The notes under the pieces: model-generated
Seen by the model: the letters and a program-made list of their open reading frames with translations, nothing else
What the model was told of the DNA's origin: nothing
Database searches by the model: none
In this document: in pieces, positions 27,535-35,458 of the stretch
How positions within the stretch are numbered: position 1 is the first letter of the stretch
Layout of the letters: every line of letters starts with the position of its first letter
Position numbers and translations under genes: made by a program
Assembly: GCA_023954475.1 (NCBI GenBank)
Contig: JAMLHW010000002.1
Span: 434,001-498,000, forward strand
From: Anaerolineae bacterium
Lineage (GTDB): Bacteria; Chloroflexota; Anaerolineae; Promineifilales; Promineifilaceae
Reading direction: 5' to 3'
DNA: 64,000 nucleotides

Positions 27535-28308
27535 CTAATTTGCGTTTTGCCCGCCCACCGTGACCATTTGTGCTTCCTCTCCGTATACTTCTTTGAAGCG
27601 CTCCGGCGTCAATTCAGCAGGAATGCCTTCAAAAACCAGTTCGCCATCTTTCAAACCGATGACGCGTGTAGCATAGCGGTGCACGAGGTCAAGAAAATGC
27701 AGACTGCACAATACGGTAATACCGTCTTGCTGATTGAGCAGTTCCAGATACTGTAATATTGAATGGGCCAGAACAGGGTCGAGACTGGCTACAGGTTCAT
27801 CGGCGAGCATCAATTCCGGCTCTTGCATGAGCGCACGGGCAATGCCGACACGCTGCTGCTGACCGCCGGAGAGTTGATCAGCGCGTGTATAGGCTTTGTC
27901 GGGGATGCCAACACGATCCAGTGCTGCGAGGGCACGCTGTTTATCTTCGGCCGAAAATCGTCCTAACAGACTCCACATCGGATGCGCATATCCCAAACGT
28001 CCTGACAACACATTAGTCATCACACTACTGCGCTTTACCAGATTGAATTGCTGAAATATCATGCCAATATTGCGGCGAATGTGGCGCAAATCAGCACCCT
28101 CCGCTGCTGTAATGTCAATATCGTTCCAGTATATTTTGCCCTCGGTCGGATCGATCAGGCGGTTGATGCAGCGCAGCAGCGTCGATTTACCGGAACCGGA
28201 TAGACCGATCACCGCCAGAAACTCGCCGTCTTTAACCGTAAAACTGACATTTTTCAGCGCTTCCGTCCCATTGGGGAATACTTTGGTGAGGTTTTCGACA
28301 CGCAGCAT
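27535..28308 (-). CDS. phnC: Phosphonate-type ABC transporter ATP-binding protein
   Basis: 257 residues with all nucleotide-binding motifs: Walker A GLSGSGKST, Q-loop QQFNLV, signature LSGGQQQRV, Walker B LMLADEP and the switch His in CSLHFLD. The PhnC-type segment NRLIDPTEGKIYWNDIDIT is present. It powers the double permease encoded 38 bases downstream. An AAGGT ribosome-binding site precedes the ATG. Confidence 0.94.
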   Translation of the reverse strand: MLRVENLTKVFPNGTEALKNVSFTVKDGEFLAVIGLSGSGKSTLLRCINRLIDPTEGKIYWNDIDITAAEGADLRHIRRNIGMIFQQFNLVKRSSVMTNVLSGRLGYAHPMWSLLGRFSAEDKQRALAALDRVGIPDKAYTRADQLSGGQQQRVGIARALMQEPELMLADEPVASLDPVLAHSILQYLELLNQQDGITVLCSLHFLDLVHRYATRVIGLKDGELVFEGIPAELTPERFKEVYGEEAQMVTVGGQNAN

Positions 28309-28409
28309 AAGTGACCTTTTGCGGTTTTAGGTGAATGATGAACCGGACAATAGTTGGTTGGGTGAATTACACACCACCCAACCAACCATCAAATTAACAG
28401 ACAAACAAC

Positions 28410-29303
28410 TTATTGAGCCAGCGATTCAATGTCAATTCCGGCACGACTCAGATCAGCGCGGAATGCATCGTAAAAACTGTCATCAGCTTCGCGCAAACCG
28501 GAAATCGAATAGAGCGTATTCAATGCGGCCTGACCTTCTTCGGTCGATGCGATATCGAGTAACGCGGCAACGATTTCAGCGCGTGTTTCCTCTGGGAAGC
28601 TTTCGATAAAGGCCACGCTATCGTTGGGGATATCGCTGGTAGTCGCCAAAACGAGTACTTTTTCATTGACATCCGTCAAATCTTCTTCAACTGAGCTGCG
28701 GGCATCGACAAACGTCGCGCCGGCGTCGCAGTCACCGTTATAGACTTGCGTGACGACATTGTTGTGGGAACCAGCCTCAATTGTGTTGGAAAAAATGCTG
28801 TCGGGATCGAGGCCATTGGCAGACAACATGATGCGCGGGATGATATAGCCGGAGGTCGAGTTGGGATCAACCCAGCACATGACTTTGCCTGCCAAATCTT
28901 GCAACGTTTCAATGCCACTGTCAGCATTGACGATAATCTGTCCGGTGTAGAAGGTCGAGCCGAAACGCTCGGTTACCAGACCAACGTCGACGTTAAACTT
29001 CTCGTTGGCGAGTACGTAATTAAACGTGTTTAGCCACCCGATATGGGCCTGCTCAGCGCCCATCGCTTCGCGGACAGCAGCAAAGTCAGTACCGACGTTG
29101 GCTTCAATTGTCAGCCCGGTGCGGTCGGCGATCATGGTCGCCAACTCATCTCCGCTGGCGATAATGTCTTGTGTATCGCCGGACGGTACAAATGACATCA
29201 CGACGGGGTTGTCTTCACTCCCCAACTGAGCTTCGCCACAACCGACGAGAACAAACACGGCTACGATAGCCAGCATAACAAACAGCAAACGATTTCTACT
29301 CAT
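28410..29303 (-). CDS. phnD: Phosphonate-type substrate-binding lipoprotein
   Basis: 297 residues. A lipoprotein signal ends in VLVGCG (Cys 22). The mature part follows the PhnD/PtxB/PhnS-type fold: MSFVPSGDTQDIIASGDELA, VREAMGAEQAHIGWLNTF, KVMCWVDPNSTSGYIIPRIML and the late SFPEETRAEIVAALL. It would capture an oxidised or reduced phosphorus compound outside the membrane. The start has GGAGAG at the right distance. First gene of the operon; a TCGGCCGA palindrome lies in its leader at 29360. Confidence 0.92.
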   Translation of the reverse strand: MSRNRLLFVMLAIVAVFVLVGCGEAQLGSEDNPVVMSFVPSGDTQDIIASGDELATMIADRTGLTIEANVGTDFAAVREAMGAEQAHIGWLNTFNYVLANEKFNVDVGLVTERFGSTFYTGQIIVNADSGIETLQDLAGKVMCWVDPNSTSGYIIPRIMLSANGLDPDSIFSNTIEAGSHNNVVTQVYNGDCDAGATFVDARSSVEEDLTDVNEKVLVLATTSDIPNDSVAFIESFPEETRAEIVAALLDIASTEEGQAALNTLYSISGLREADDSFYDAFRADLSRAGIDIESLAQ

Positions 29304-29460
29304 GTCTCTCTCCTTGTGGAACTTGCGGCCCTTGTGGGCACATTGTTATGTCGGCAATTTCGGCCGACTCTTTTATGAGGCCCCATGACCCCACCTCAAA
29401 GTATACCGCTCTGTCACCGGTTGAATAGTGACAAACGGCACAACTTACGGACTCAACTTG

Positions 29461-30108
29461 TCACTTCAGCCGGGTTTGCGGTGATTCCCCGGACTGATAG
29501 GTGACGCTAAACGGATAAAACTGTGACGCATTATTAAATGACAGCGTGGTGAGTGAAGCCGTATGCGGGTAATCATCCGGCAAACCATACTTCTTGAACT
29601 GATGACGCTGCTCAATCGCCGGCGGTGCGCCTAACGCCCAAAGCAAGCTGAAGGCGACCACATCGCCATGCGTTACGGCGACGACTGTTGCGCCGGGATG
29701 ACGGCGCAGACAATGGCGGATAAATGTCTGCACACGCGCCAAAATGTCAGCCGGCTGCTCGTAGGGCGGTGGTGAATCTGTATAAATGTCCCAATTGCGT
29801 GCCTGCATGTCGGCATTGGGTGAGCCATCCCACGGGGAATATGCTTCATTGAGCAAGTGGGTGATGTGTCGGTCGAGTGGTTCCGGGTATGCTGCGGCTA
29901 TCAGGTCAGCGGTTTGGCGGGCACGCAGCAGCGGGCTGCTGTACAGGGTGCTGATCGATTTTCGGCCGATAATCTTGCCCGCCCGTTGTGCTTCCTCGCG
30001 ACCAATTGCGCTCAACCCAAAACGCGGCAAACGACCGTAATAAATCTGATTGGGATTGTGGACACGGCCATGACGCACCAGGATCACAGTCGTAATCAGT
30101 TCTGTCAC
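29461..30108 (-). CDS. Histidine phosphatase family protein
   Basis: 215 residues. LVRHGRV holds the phosphorylated His of the RHG motif (about residue 12). STLYSSPLLRARQTADLIA, EAYSPWDG and VVAVTHGDVVAF supply the remaining active-site residues. The substrate is not deducible; the group ranges from cobalamin-pathway phosphatases to general phosphoesterases. The start is a GTG with GGAAGGTG upstream. A TATAAT on the minus strand at 30161-30156 is a likely -10 box. Confidence 0.87.
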   Translation of the reverse strand: MTELITTVILVRHGRVHNPNQIYYGRLPRFGLSAIGREEAQRAGKIIGRKSISTLYSSPLLRARQTADLIAAAYPEPLDRHITHLLNEAYSPWDGSPNADMQARNWDIYTDSPPPYEQPADILARVQTFIRHCLRRHPGATVVAVTHGDVVAFSLLWALGAPPAIEQRHQFKKYGLPDDYPHTASLTTLSFNNASQFYPFSVTYQSGESPQTRLK

Positions 30109-30218
30109 TTACACCTTCCAAACGTTGACAGGTTATGGTGAGGCATTGAACATCCATTATAACACTGTTTGCAACTGAATTTCGGCCGAATTCAACCCGA
30201 TCATCATGCGCAAAGCAA

Positions 30219-30962
30219 CTATGTGATCAACTCGGCCGGCAAATAATCGACGCGATTGAGATAAGCGACCATAGCATAATCTTCGTGGAAATCAATGCGC
30301 GAAATTGAGCCGTTGTTGAAGCGAAACCACACCGGCCGCTCGAGATCGGATTCGTACAACGGATAGTGCAAACCCAGCAACTGGGTCAAAATTGCTTGTG
30401 AAAAGCCGCCATGCGTCACGATGGCGACGCAATCATCCGTACCGCCATGACGATCCCACAGCTGTCTGACAAAGGTTTGTGCCCGCAATTTGATGGCCGG
30501 TTTCTCTTCAAACGGCCGATTCCACCACCCGTCGGGATTCATGGTGTCAGGTAAAACAAGATCAGGATACTGCATCTCAAAAAAAGCGCGATCTTTGCCC
30601 GGTAATCCATTGCGCTCGCCACTTTCCGGATCGCCGAGGAAAATGCCACCCGTTTCGTGAATCTCCTCCCAACCGACCAACGGCACGCCGGTTGTGGCAG
30701 CGATAGCCAACCCGGTCTGAATGGCGCGAACCATCAAGCTGCTGTACAAATGCGTAATGCCAAAGCCGCGCCGATTGTGGTGATCGTGATCATTCAGGGT
30801 GACATCGGGATCGGCAGTAGCGACAAATCGGCCGAGAAGTTGCGCTTGTTTTCGGCCGATTTCCGTCAGCAACGGATCATCGACGCGCCCGGTAGAATCA
30901 CCCAATTTGGCCCACATGGCATTGTTTTCCGATTGACAATGGCGAATCATGTACAATTGCAT
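30219..30962 (-). CDS. Histidine phosphatase family protein, longer paralogue
   Basis: 247 residues. MIRHCQSENN replaces the usual RHG by RHC, a variation known in the family, so the catalytic His (residue 8) is kept. THLYSSLMVRAIQTGLAIA, WEEIHETGG and VAIVTHGGFSQAIL complete the site. The ATG at 30962 gives a normal start with GAGGA upstream; the longer frame to 31103 runs into the regulator gene. It is a neighbour of a second family member but distinct from it, so this is not a recent duplication. Confidence 0.86.
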   Translation of the reverse strand: MQLYMIRHCQSENNAMWAKLGDSTGRVDDPLLTEIGRKQAQLLGRFVATADPDVTLNDHDHHNRRGFGITHLYSSLMVRAIQTGLAIAATTGVPLVGWEEIHETGGIFLGDPESGERNGLPGKDRAFFEMQYPDLVLPDTMNPDGWWNRPFEEKPAIKLRAQTFVRQLWDRHGGTDDCVAIVTHGGFSQAILTQLLGLHYPLYESDLERPVWFRFNNGSISRIDFHEDYAMVAYLNRVDYLPAELIT

Positions 30963-31084
30963 CAGGTTCCTCACAAACAATTTAATGATGGCTGATTGTA
31001 TGCTGAACCAGCCGCGCAAGCCAATTCTACAGCAGACACACAGTGAGCCTGGCAGCAGCAGCACACGGTTTTGAGAGCAACGGG

Positions 31085-31783
31085 ATGATACACGCAGCTT
31101 CACTTCTCATCATTGAAGATGACCCCGACGTAGCCCGTAGTTTGCAAGACGGCTTGCAGCGGGAAGGCTTTGCCGTAGCCTGGCGTAACAATGGCCTTGA
31201 CGGCATGGCCTATGTCCGTGACCACAATCCCCAACTGATCATCCTTGACGTGCGGTTGCCGGATGGATCCGGCTTCGATTTCTGCCGCGCTTTGCGTCGC
31301 GCCGGACACAAGCAGCCGATCTTGATGTTGACCGCACGGCGTGAAGAACTGGACAAGGTGTTGGGGCTGGAGATGGGTGCAGACGATTACATGACCAAGC
31401 CGTTTGGTTTGCGCGAACTGGTGGCGCGGGTGAGAGCGTTGCTGCGGCGATCCTACGGCGACCTGGCAGCCGGTGACAGCAACGTGATCTATGCCGGTGA
31501 TCTGACTATTGACCTGAATTCGGCCGAAGTGAAACGCGGCCCACACACCGTCAATCTGACACCGACTGAATACCGATTGCTCATCTATCTGGCGCGGCAT
31601 CCCGGCCAGGCGCTGAGCCGGGCGCAAATACTGCGTGCGGTTTGGGATGACGACACGGGCATCGAAAGTGAACGCACCGTCAATGTCCACATGCGGCGGC
31701 TGCGCGAAAAAGTTGAACCCAACCCGTCCGCACCGACATTGATCTTGACGGTACCCGGCGTCGGCTACCGGCTGGTCGGCTAA
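31085..31783 (+). CDS. OmpR-family response regulator
   Basis: 232 residues: receiver domain (7-120) with acidic pocket EDD, phospho-acceptor Asp in LIILDVRLPDGSG and Lys in YMTKPFG, then a winged helix-turn-helix (135-230) with SRAQILRAVW and SERTVNVHMRRLREKVE. Its partner is the kinase encoded at 32600. Its likely target is the gene between them, whose promoter carries an inverted repeat. Confidence 0.94.
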   Translation: MIHAASLLIIEDDPDVARSLQDGLQREGFAVAWRNNGLDGMAYVRDHNPQLIILDVRLPDGSGFDFCRALRRAGHKQPILMLTARREELDKVLGLEMGADDYMTKPFGLRELVARVRALLRRSYGDLAAGDSNVIYAGDLTIDLNSAEVKRGPHTVNLTPTEYRLLIYLARHPGQALSRAQILRAVWDDDTGIESERTVNVHMRRLREKVEPNPSAPTLILTVPGVGYRLVG

Positions 31784-31794
31784 ATGCGGCAAAC

Positions 31795-31811
31795 TGTAAC
31801 AGCCGGTTACA
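31795..31811. promoter_or_regulatory. Inverted repeat, candidate response-regulator site
   Basis: TGTAAC-N5-GTTACA is a perfect 17-bp inverted repeat, with a further GTAAC copy at 31817-31821. It lies 21 bases upstream of the -35 box of the secreted-protein gene, a position fit for an activator. Confidence 0.55.
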
Positions 31812-31831
31812 AAATCGTAACCGCACTGAAA

Positions 31832-31859
31832 TTGAGTCGTTATCGGCCGAAGGTATACT
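31832..31859 (+). promoter_or_regulatory. Promoter of the secreted-protein gene
   Basis: TTGAGT (31832-31837), 16-base spacer, TATACT (31854-31859). The -35 is weak, as expected for an activated promoter. A TCGGCCGA palindrome (31843-31850) lies in the spacer. Confidence 0.6.
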
Positions 31860-31904
31860 GTGAACATCAAAGCGCGCTCACAAACATCTACCGTGGAGGT
31901 TCAC

Positions 31905-32495
31905 ATGCGTAAACTACTACTAATCGGAATTGCAACAATCACTATCGCTGTCGGGGCATTCATCGTACTGTCCGGTGTACTCAACTCGAGTACAGCGCAG
32001 GCACAAGGTTCCGGTGGCAATGGCGACAAAGTCATTCAAATCCACACCGAAGAAGTCATCAACGGCGAGACCAGAGGCGGCGGTGTCATGATGACCTTTA
32101 CCCGTGCCGCCGAATTGCCGGAAGCAGCGCCGGATAGAAGCGGACTTTTTCTGAGTCGCGACGGCGACCTGCTCACAGTGGGGCAAGGTGCCATCGAAGT
32201 CACCGTCGATGTCGAAGTTGTTAACGACGAAGAGCCGGTAACAGCGGTCAACGCCACTCACAGCGGCGGTGAAGCTCAAGTTCGCCTGACGGACAACACA
32301 CAAATCTACCGCGACACGACTGAAATGCCCGAGGTCACGGATGAGATGTTGGCAACCGGCGAAGCAACGATTCAAAGTACCGTTGAAGCAGGCAGCGCAG
32401 TCGATATCGGCGAGAATATGGTCATCCGCGCCTGGGGCAGCATGGAAGACGGCGTCCTCGTCGCCGATGTCCTGGTGTATGAGGCGATCAAATAG
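31905..32495 (+). CDS. Secreted or membrane-anchored protein inside a two-component locus
   Basis: 196 residues. A hydrophobic segment at 5-24 and an STAQAQ cleavage-like site suggest export. The mature part is acidic and beta-rich, with no Cys and no known motif; two regions (about 90-145 and 160-195) each look like small OB-like or DUF5666-like sheets. It sits between the regulator and kinase genes and has its own promoter with a candidate operator. It may be the main target or an accessory sensor of that system. The ATG at 31905 is supported by TGGAGG. Confidence 0.72.
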   Translation: MRKLLLIGIATITIAVGAFIVLSGVLNSSTAQAQGSGGNGDKVIQIHTEEVINGETRGGGVMMTFTRAAELPEAAPDRSGLFLSRDGDLLTVGQGAIEVTVDVEVVNDEEPVTAVNATHSGGEAQVRLTDNTQIYRDTTEMPEVTDEMLATGEATIQSTVEAGSAVDIGENMVIRAWGSMEDGVLVADVLVYEAIK

Positions 32496-32552
32496 ATGAC
32501 TTCTGCCACACAAAGTGCGTAACCAGCACGCCCTTTTCTCTTCAGGTGAATG

Positions 32553-32579
32553 CCGGGTTTCTCCATGAGACCCGGTTTT
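32553..32579 (+). terminator. Weak terminator-like hairpin
   Basis: CCGGGT (32553-32558) and ACCCGG (32570-32575) with an 11-base loop and a tail of four T. It probably lowers readthrough into the kinase gene. Confidence 0.5.
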
Positions 32580-32599
32580 CGTCGTTAATAGGCTAATTT

Positions 32600-34135
32600 G
32601 TGCCCAATTCAATCCAACATCGTTTACCGCTCAGTTATGTCGCAGTTGCATTGACAGCCGTACTCTGTGTAGCTTCCGTGCTGCTCGTCATTCTCAATGC
32701 ATTTTATACAGCGCAGGAACGGGCTTATCTGGAACGCAACGCCGTGGCAGTCAGCGAAATTCTCTCCAGCCTGGTCGTTTCCAACGCCGGTCAGACGCGA
32801 TTGCAGGCACAGGTCAACGCGTTCTCATTCCTGACACAGGCGCGGGTACAATTGCTGGACTCCGACGAGCGCATCGTGGCCGATTCCGGGCCACCGCAAT
32901 CGCACAACGCCGTCGCATCAGCCACATTGAAAGTCCAACTGGATGACACGGTGCAGTCATTCAGTCAGACGGTCGGTGAAGGCAATTTCACGACCTTGCT
33001 GGCGATTGAGGATACGCAAGGCGGCATTTCGCAGGAAACGTCGGTCACAGCATCGGCCGATCCCGCTGCATTGCCTGATTCTGTTACGGGAATCATTGGA
33101 CCGTTGGCTTTGATTGAGGAGAGCTATGGTCTGAATTCGGCCGAATCCACCCGCTCCACACAGATCGTCACCTACGCTCTGCCGGAACAACAGGGCACCG
33201 TTCGTCTCAGTGAAGGGCCGGCCTACGGGCGTGCCGTCTTGCGCAGCGTGGCCTGGGGATTGGCTGTCGCCGGCGTCGTCGCTGTCGCGCTGGCCGCCTT
33301 AGTCGGTTTTGTTGCCAGTCGCCGCCTCATCCGCCCGCTGCTGGCGCTGACGGCTGTTACCGAGCAGATGGCTGCCGGCGATCTCTCGGCCCGCGCAGCC
33401 ATCCGACGCCAGGACGAAATCGGTCAGTTGGGAGCAGCCTTCAACACCATGGCAGAGCGGATCGAAAAAATGGTGACTACGCTGCGACAATTCGTCGCTG
33501 ATGCGGCACACGAATTACATACGCCGCTGACTGCTCTGCGCACCAATCTGGAGCTGGCCTCTGATTCGGCCGAATCTAATGCGTATATCGGAGCCGCCCA
33601 AAGACAGGTTGCCCAACTGCAACGGCTCAACGACGACTTACTCAGCCTCTCACGACTGGAAAATTCGGCCGAAACAGCACCACGCGACTCTGTCGATCTC
33701 ACCCATCTTGTGCGAGTGCGCAGCGAATTCTACGCCGCCCAGGCGGAACAGAACGACCTGACCTTCACACTCACGTGTCTGGAAACCCCAGTCACGATCA
33801 ACGGCAGCGCATCGCAATTGCAACAAGTATTCGACAATCTGGTCAGCAACGCCATCAAGTTTACGCCGCCGGGCGGCACAATCACCGTTAGCCTGTCGCA
33901 ACTGGAAAATACGGCAAAACTGGTCGTCACCGACACGGGTATTGGCATTGAACCTGACGACATCGACCTGATTTTCGGCCGATTTTATCGTGGCCGCAAC
34001 TCAGGCAGTTTTCCCGGCAGTGGACTGGGTCTGGCTATCGCAGCGGCCATTACCGCAGCACATGACGGCGAGATTTCGGCCGAATCCCAACCCGGAAACA
34101 CGCGCTTCACAATTACCTTGCCGCTCGAAAAGTAA
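32600..34135 (+). CDS. Membrane sensor histidine kinase
   Basis: 511 residues: helix 1 at about 10-32, external sensor region 35-210, helix 2 at 215-238, HAMP domain 240-290, DHp with FVADAAHELHTPLTALRTNLE (phospho-His in AAHELHTP), and a catalytic domain with N-box QVFDNLVSNAIKFTP, G1 VVTDTGIGIEP and G2 GSGLGLAIA. It should phosphorylate the regulator at 31085. The GTG start has no clear ribosome-binding site. The sensor region has no recognised fold. Confidence 0.93.
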   Translation: MPNSIQHRLPLSYVAVALTAVLCVASVLLVILNAFYTAQERAYLERNAVAVSEILSSLVVSNAGQTRLQAQVNAFSFLTQARVQLLDSDERIVADSGPPQSHNAVASATLKVQLDDTVQSFSQTVGEGNFTTLLAIEDTQGGISQETSVTASADPAALPDSVTGIIGPLALIEESYGLNSAESTRSTQIVTYALPEQQGTVRLSEGPAYGRAVLRSVAWGLAVAGVVAVALAALVGFVASRRLIRPLLALTAVTEQMAAGDLSARAAIRRQDEIGQLGAAFNTMAERIEKMVTTLRQFVADAAHELHTPLTALRTNLELASDSAESNAYIGAAQRQVAQLQRLNDDLLSLSRLENSAETAPRDSVDLTHLVRVRSEFYAAQAEQNDLTFTLTCLETPVTINGSASQLQQVFDNLVSNAIKFTPPGGTITVSLSQLENTAKLVVTDTGIGIEPDDIDLIFGRFYRGRNSGSFPGSGLGLAIAAAITAAHDGEISAESQPGNTRFTITLPLEK

Positions 34136-34192
34136 CTCACGTTCTGATACACTTCGCGCCAGCATTTAATCACAAAAGTGGTGGAGAGAGCC

Positions 34193-35458
34193 ATGCCCCA
34201 ACGTACCCAGCCGACCATTCCCGGCTTCCGCCGTGTGCCGCGCACCGGCGTCATCTATGTCATGCATCGTGCCGGCCTGAACGGTTACACAGCCGGCGAT
34301 CCTGCCTGGGCTAATCTGGGACAGGGCTCACCGGAAGTTGGCGAACTGCCCGGCGCGCCGCCGCGTATCGATGCCATCACAGTCAACCCATCCAGCCGCA
34401 AATACAGCGACGTGCCCGGCCACATCGCCCTGCGCCAAAAGGTTGCCGACTTCTACAACACCCTGTATCGACAGGGCAAATCGTCGCAATACAGCTACGA
34501 AAACGTGAGCATCGCGGGTGGCGGACGCCTGGCGTTGACGCGCATCGCCGCTGCCCTCGGTGACATCAACATGGGCCATTTCTTGCCCGATTACACCGCC
34601 TATGAAGAACTACTGACTGCGTTCAAGGCGTTCATACCCATTCCAATTTTGCTCAATCCGGAAAAGAACTACAAAATATCGGAGAAGTCGCTGCAACGAG
34701 AAATTCTGTGGCGTGGATTGACGGCGGTACTCGCCAGCAATCCGTGCAACCCGACCGGACAGGTCATCGAAGGTGAAGAACTACAACGTTGGATCGAAAT
34801 CGCCCGCGACACGAGTTGCACTTTCATTTTTGACGAATTTTACTCCCACTATATTTACAGCGGCGGCGCGGACGAACCGGCAAAAATGGTGTCAGCGGCA
34901 GCTTACATCGACGATGTGGAGCACGATCCGGTGATTATTGTCGATGGTCTGACAAAAAACTGGCGCTATCCTGGCTGGCGCATCAGTTGGACATTGGGGC
35001 CAAAGTCGGTCATCGACACGATTGCCAGTGCGGGGTCGTTTTTAGATGGTGGCGCCAATCATCCGTTCCAGCATGAGGCATTGGTGCTACTCGACATGGA
35101 TGTGGCGCTGCAGGAAACGGCGGCTATTCAGACGGCGTTTCGTGCCAAGCGAGATTACATGCTGGAACGGTTGGCAGCCATGGGCATTTCGGCCGAAGCG
35201 CCACCTCAAGGCGCATTTTACGTCTGGGCCAGCCTCGCCGGCCTGCCCAAACCAATCAGCGATGGTCTCGAATTTTTCCGCGAAGGTCTGAAAGAAAAAG
35301 TCATCACAGTGCCCGGCCTGTTTTTCGATGTCAATCCCGGCAGGCGCCGCAGTACCGCCCGCTATCACAACTACTGTCGCATCAGCTTTGGTCCCGACAT
35401 GGCTACAGTCGAACGCGGTCTTGACGCCATCCAACGCGTGATAAAACGGCACGGCTAG
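34193..35458 (+). CDS. Class I/II PLP-dependent aminotransferase
   Basis: 421 residues. ASNPCNPTGQVI, FIFDEFYSHYIY and the PLP lysine in IVDGLTKNWRYPGWR are the usual fold-type I marks, and the late Arg in YCRISFGPD binds the substrate carboxylate. The amino donor is unknown. The ATG at 34193 follows a GGAGAG. Its TAG stop shares bases with the stop of the convergent permease gene (CTAG at 35455-35458). Confidence 0.9.
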   Translation: MPQRTQPTIPGFRRVPRTGVIYVMHRAGLNGYTAGDPAWANLGQGSPEVGELPGAPPRIDAITVNPSSRKYSDVPGHIALRQKVADFYNTLYRQGKSSQYSYENVSIAGGGRLALTRIAAALGDINMGHFLPDYTAYEELLTAFKAFIPIPILLNPEKNYKISEKSLQREILWRGLTAVLASNPCNPTGQVIEGEELQRWIEIARDTSCTFIFDEFYSHYIYSGGADEPAKMVSAAAYIDDVEHDPVIIVDGLTKNWRYPGWRISWTLGPKSVIDTIASAGSFLDGGANHPFQHEALVLLDMDVALQETAAIQTAFRAKRDYMLERLAAMGISAEAPPQGAFYVWASLAGLPKPISDGLEFFREGLKEKVITVPGLFFDVNPGRRRSTARYHNYCRISFGPDMATVERGLDAIQRVIKRHG

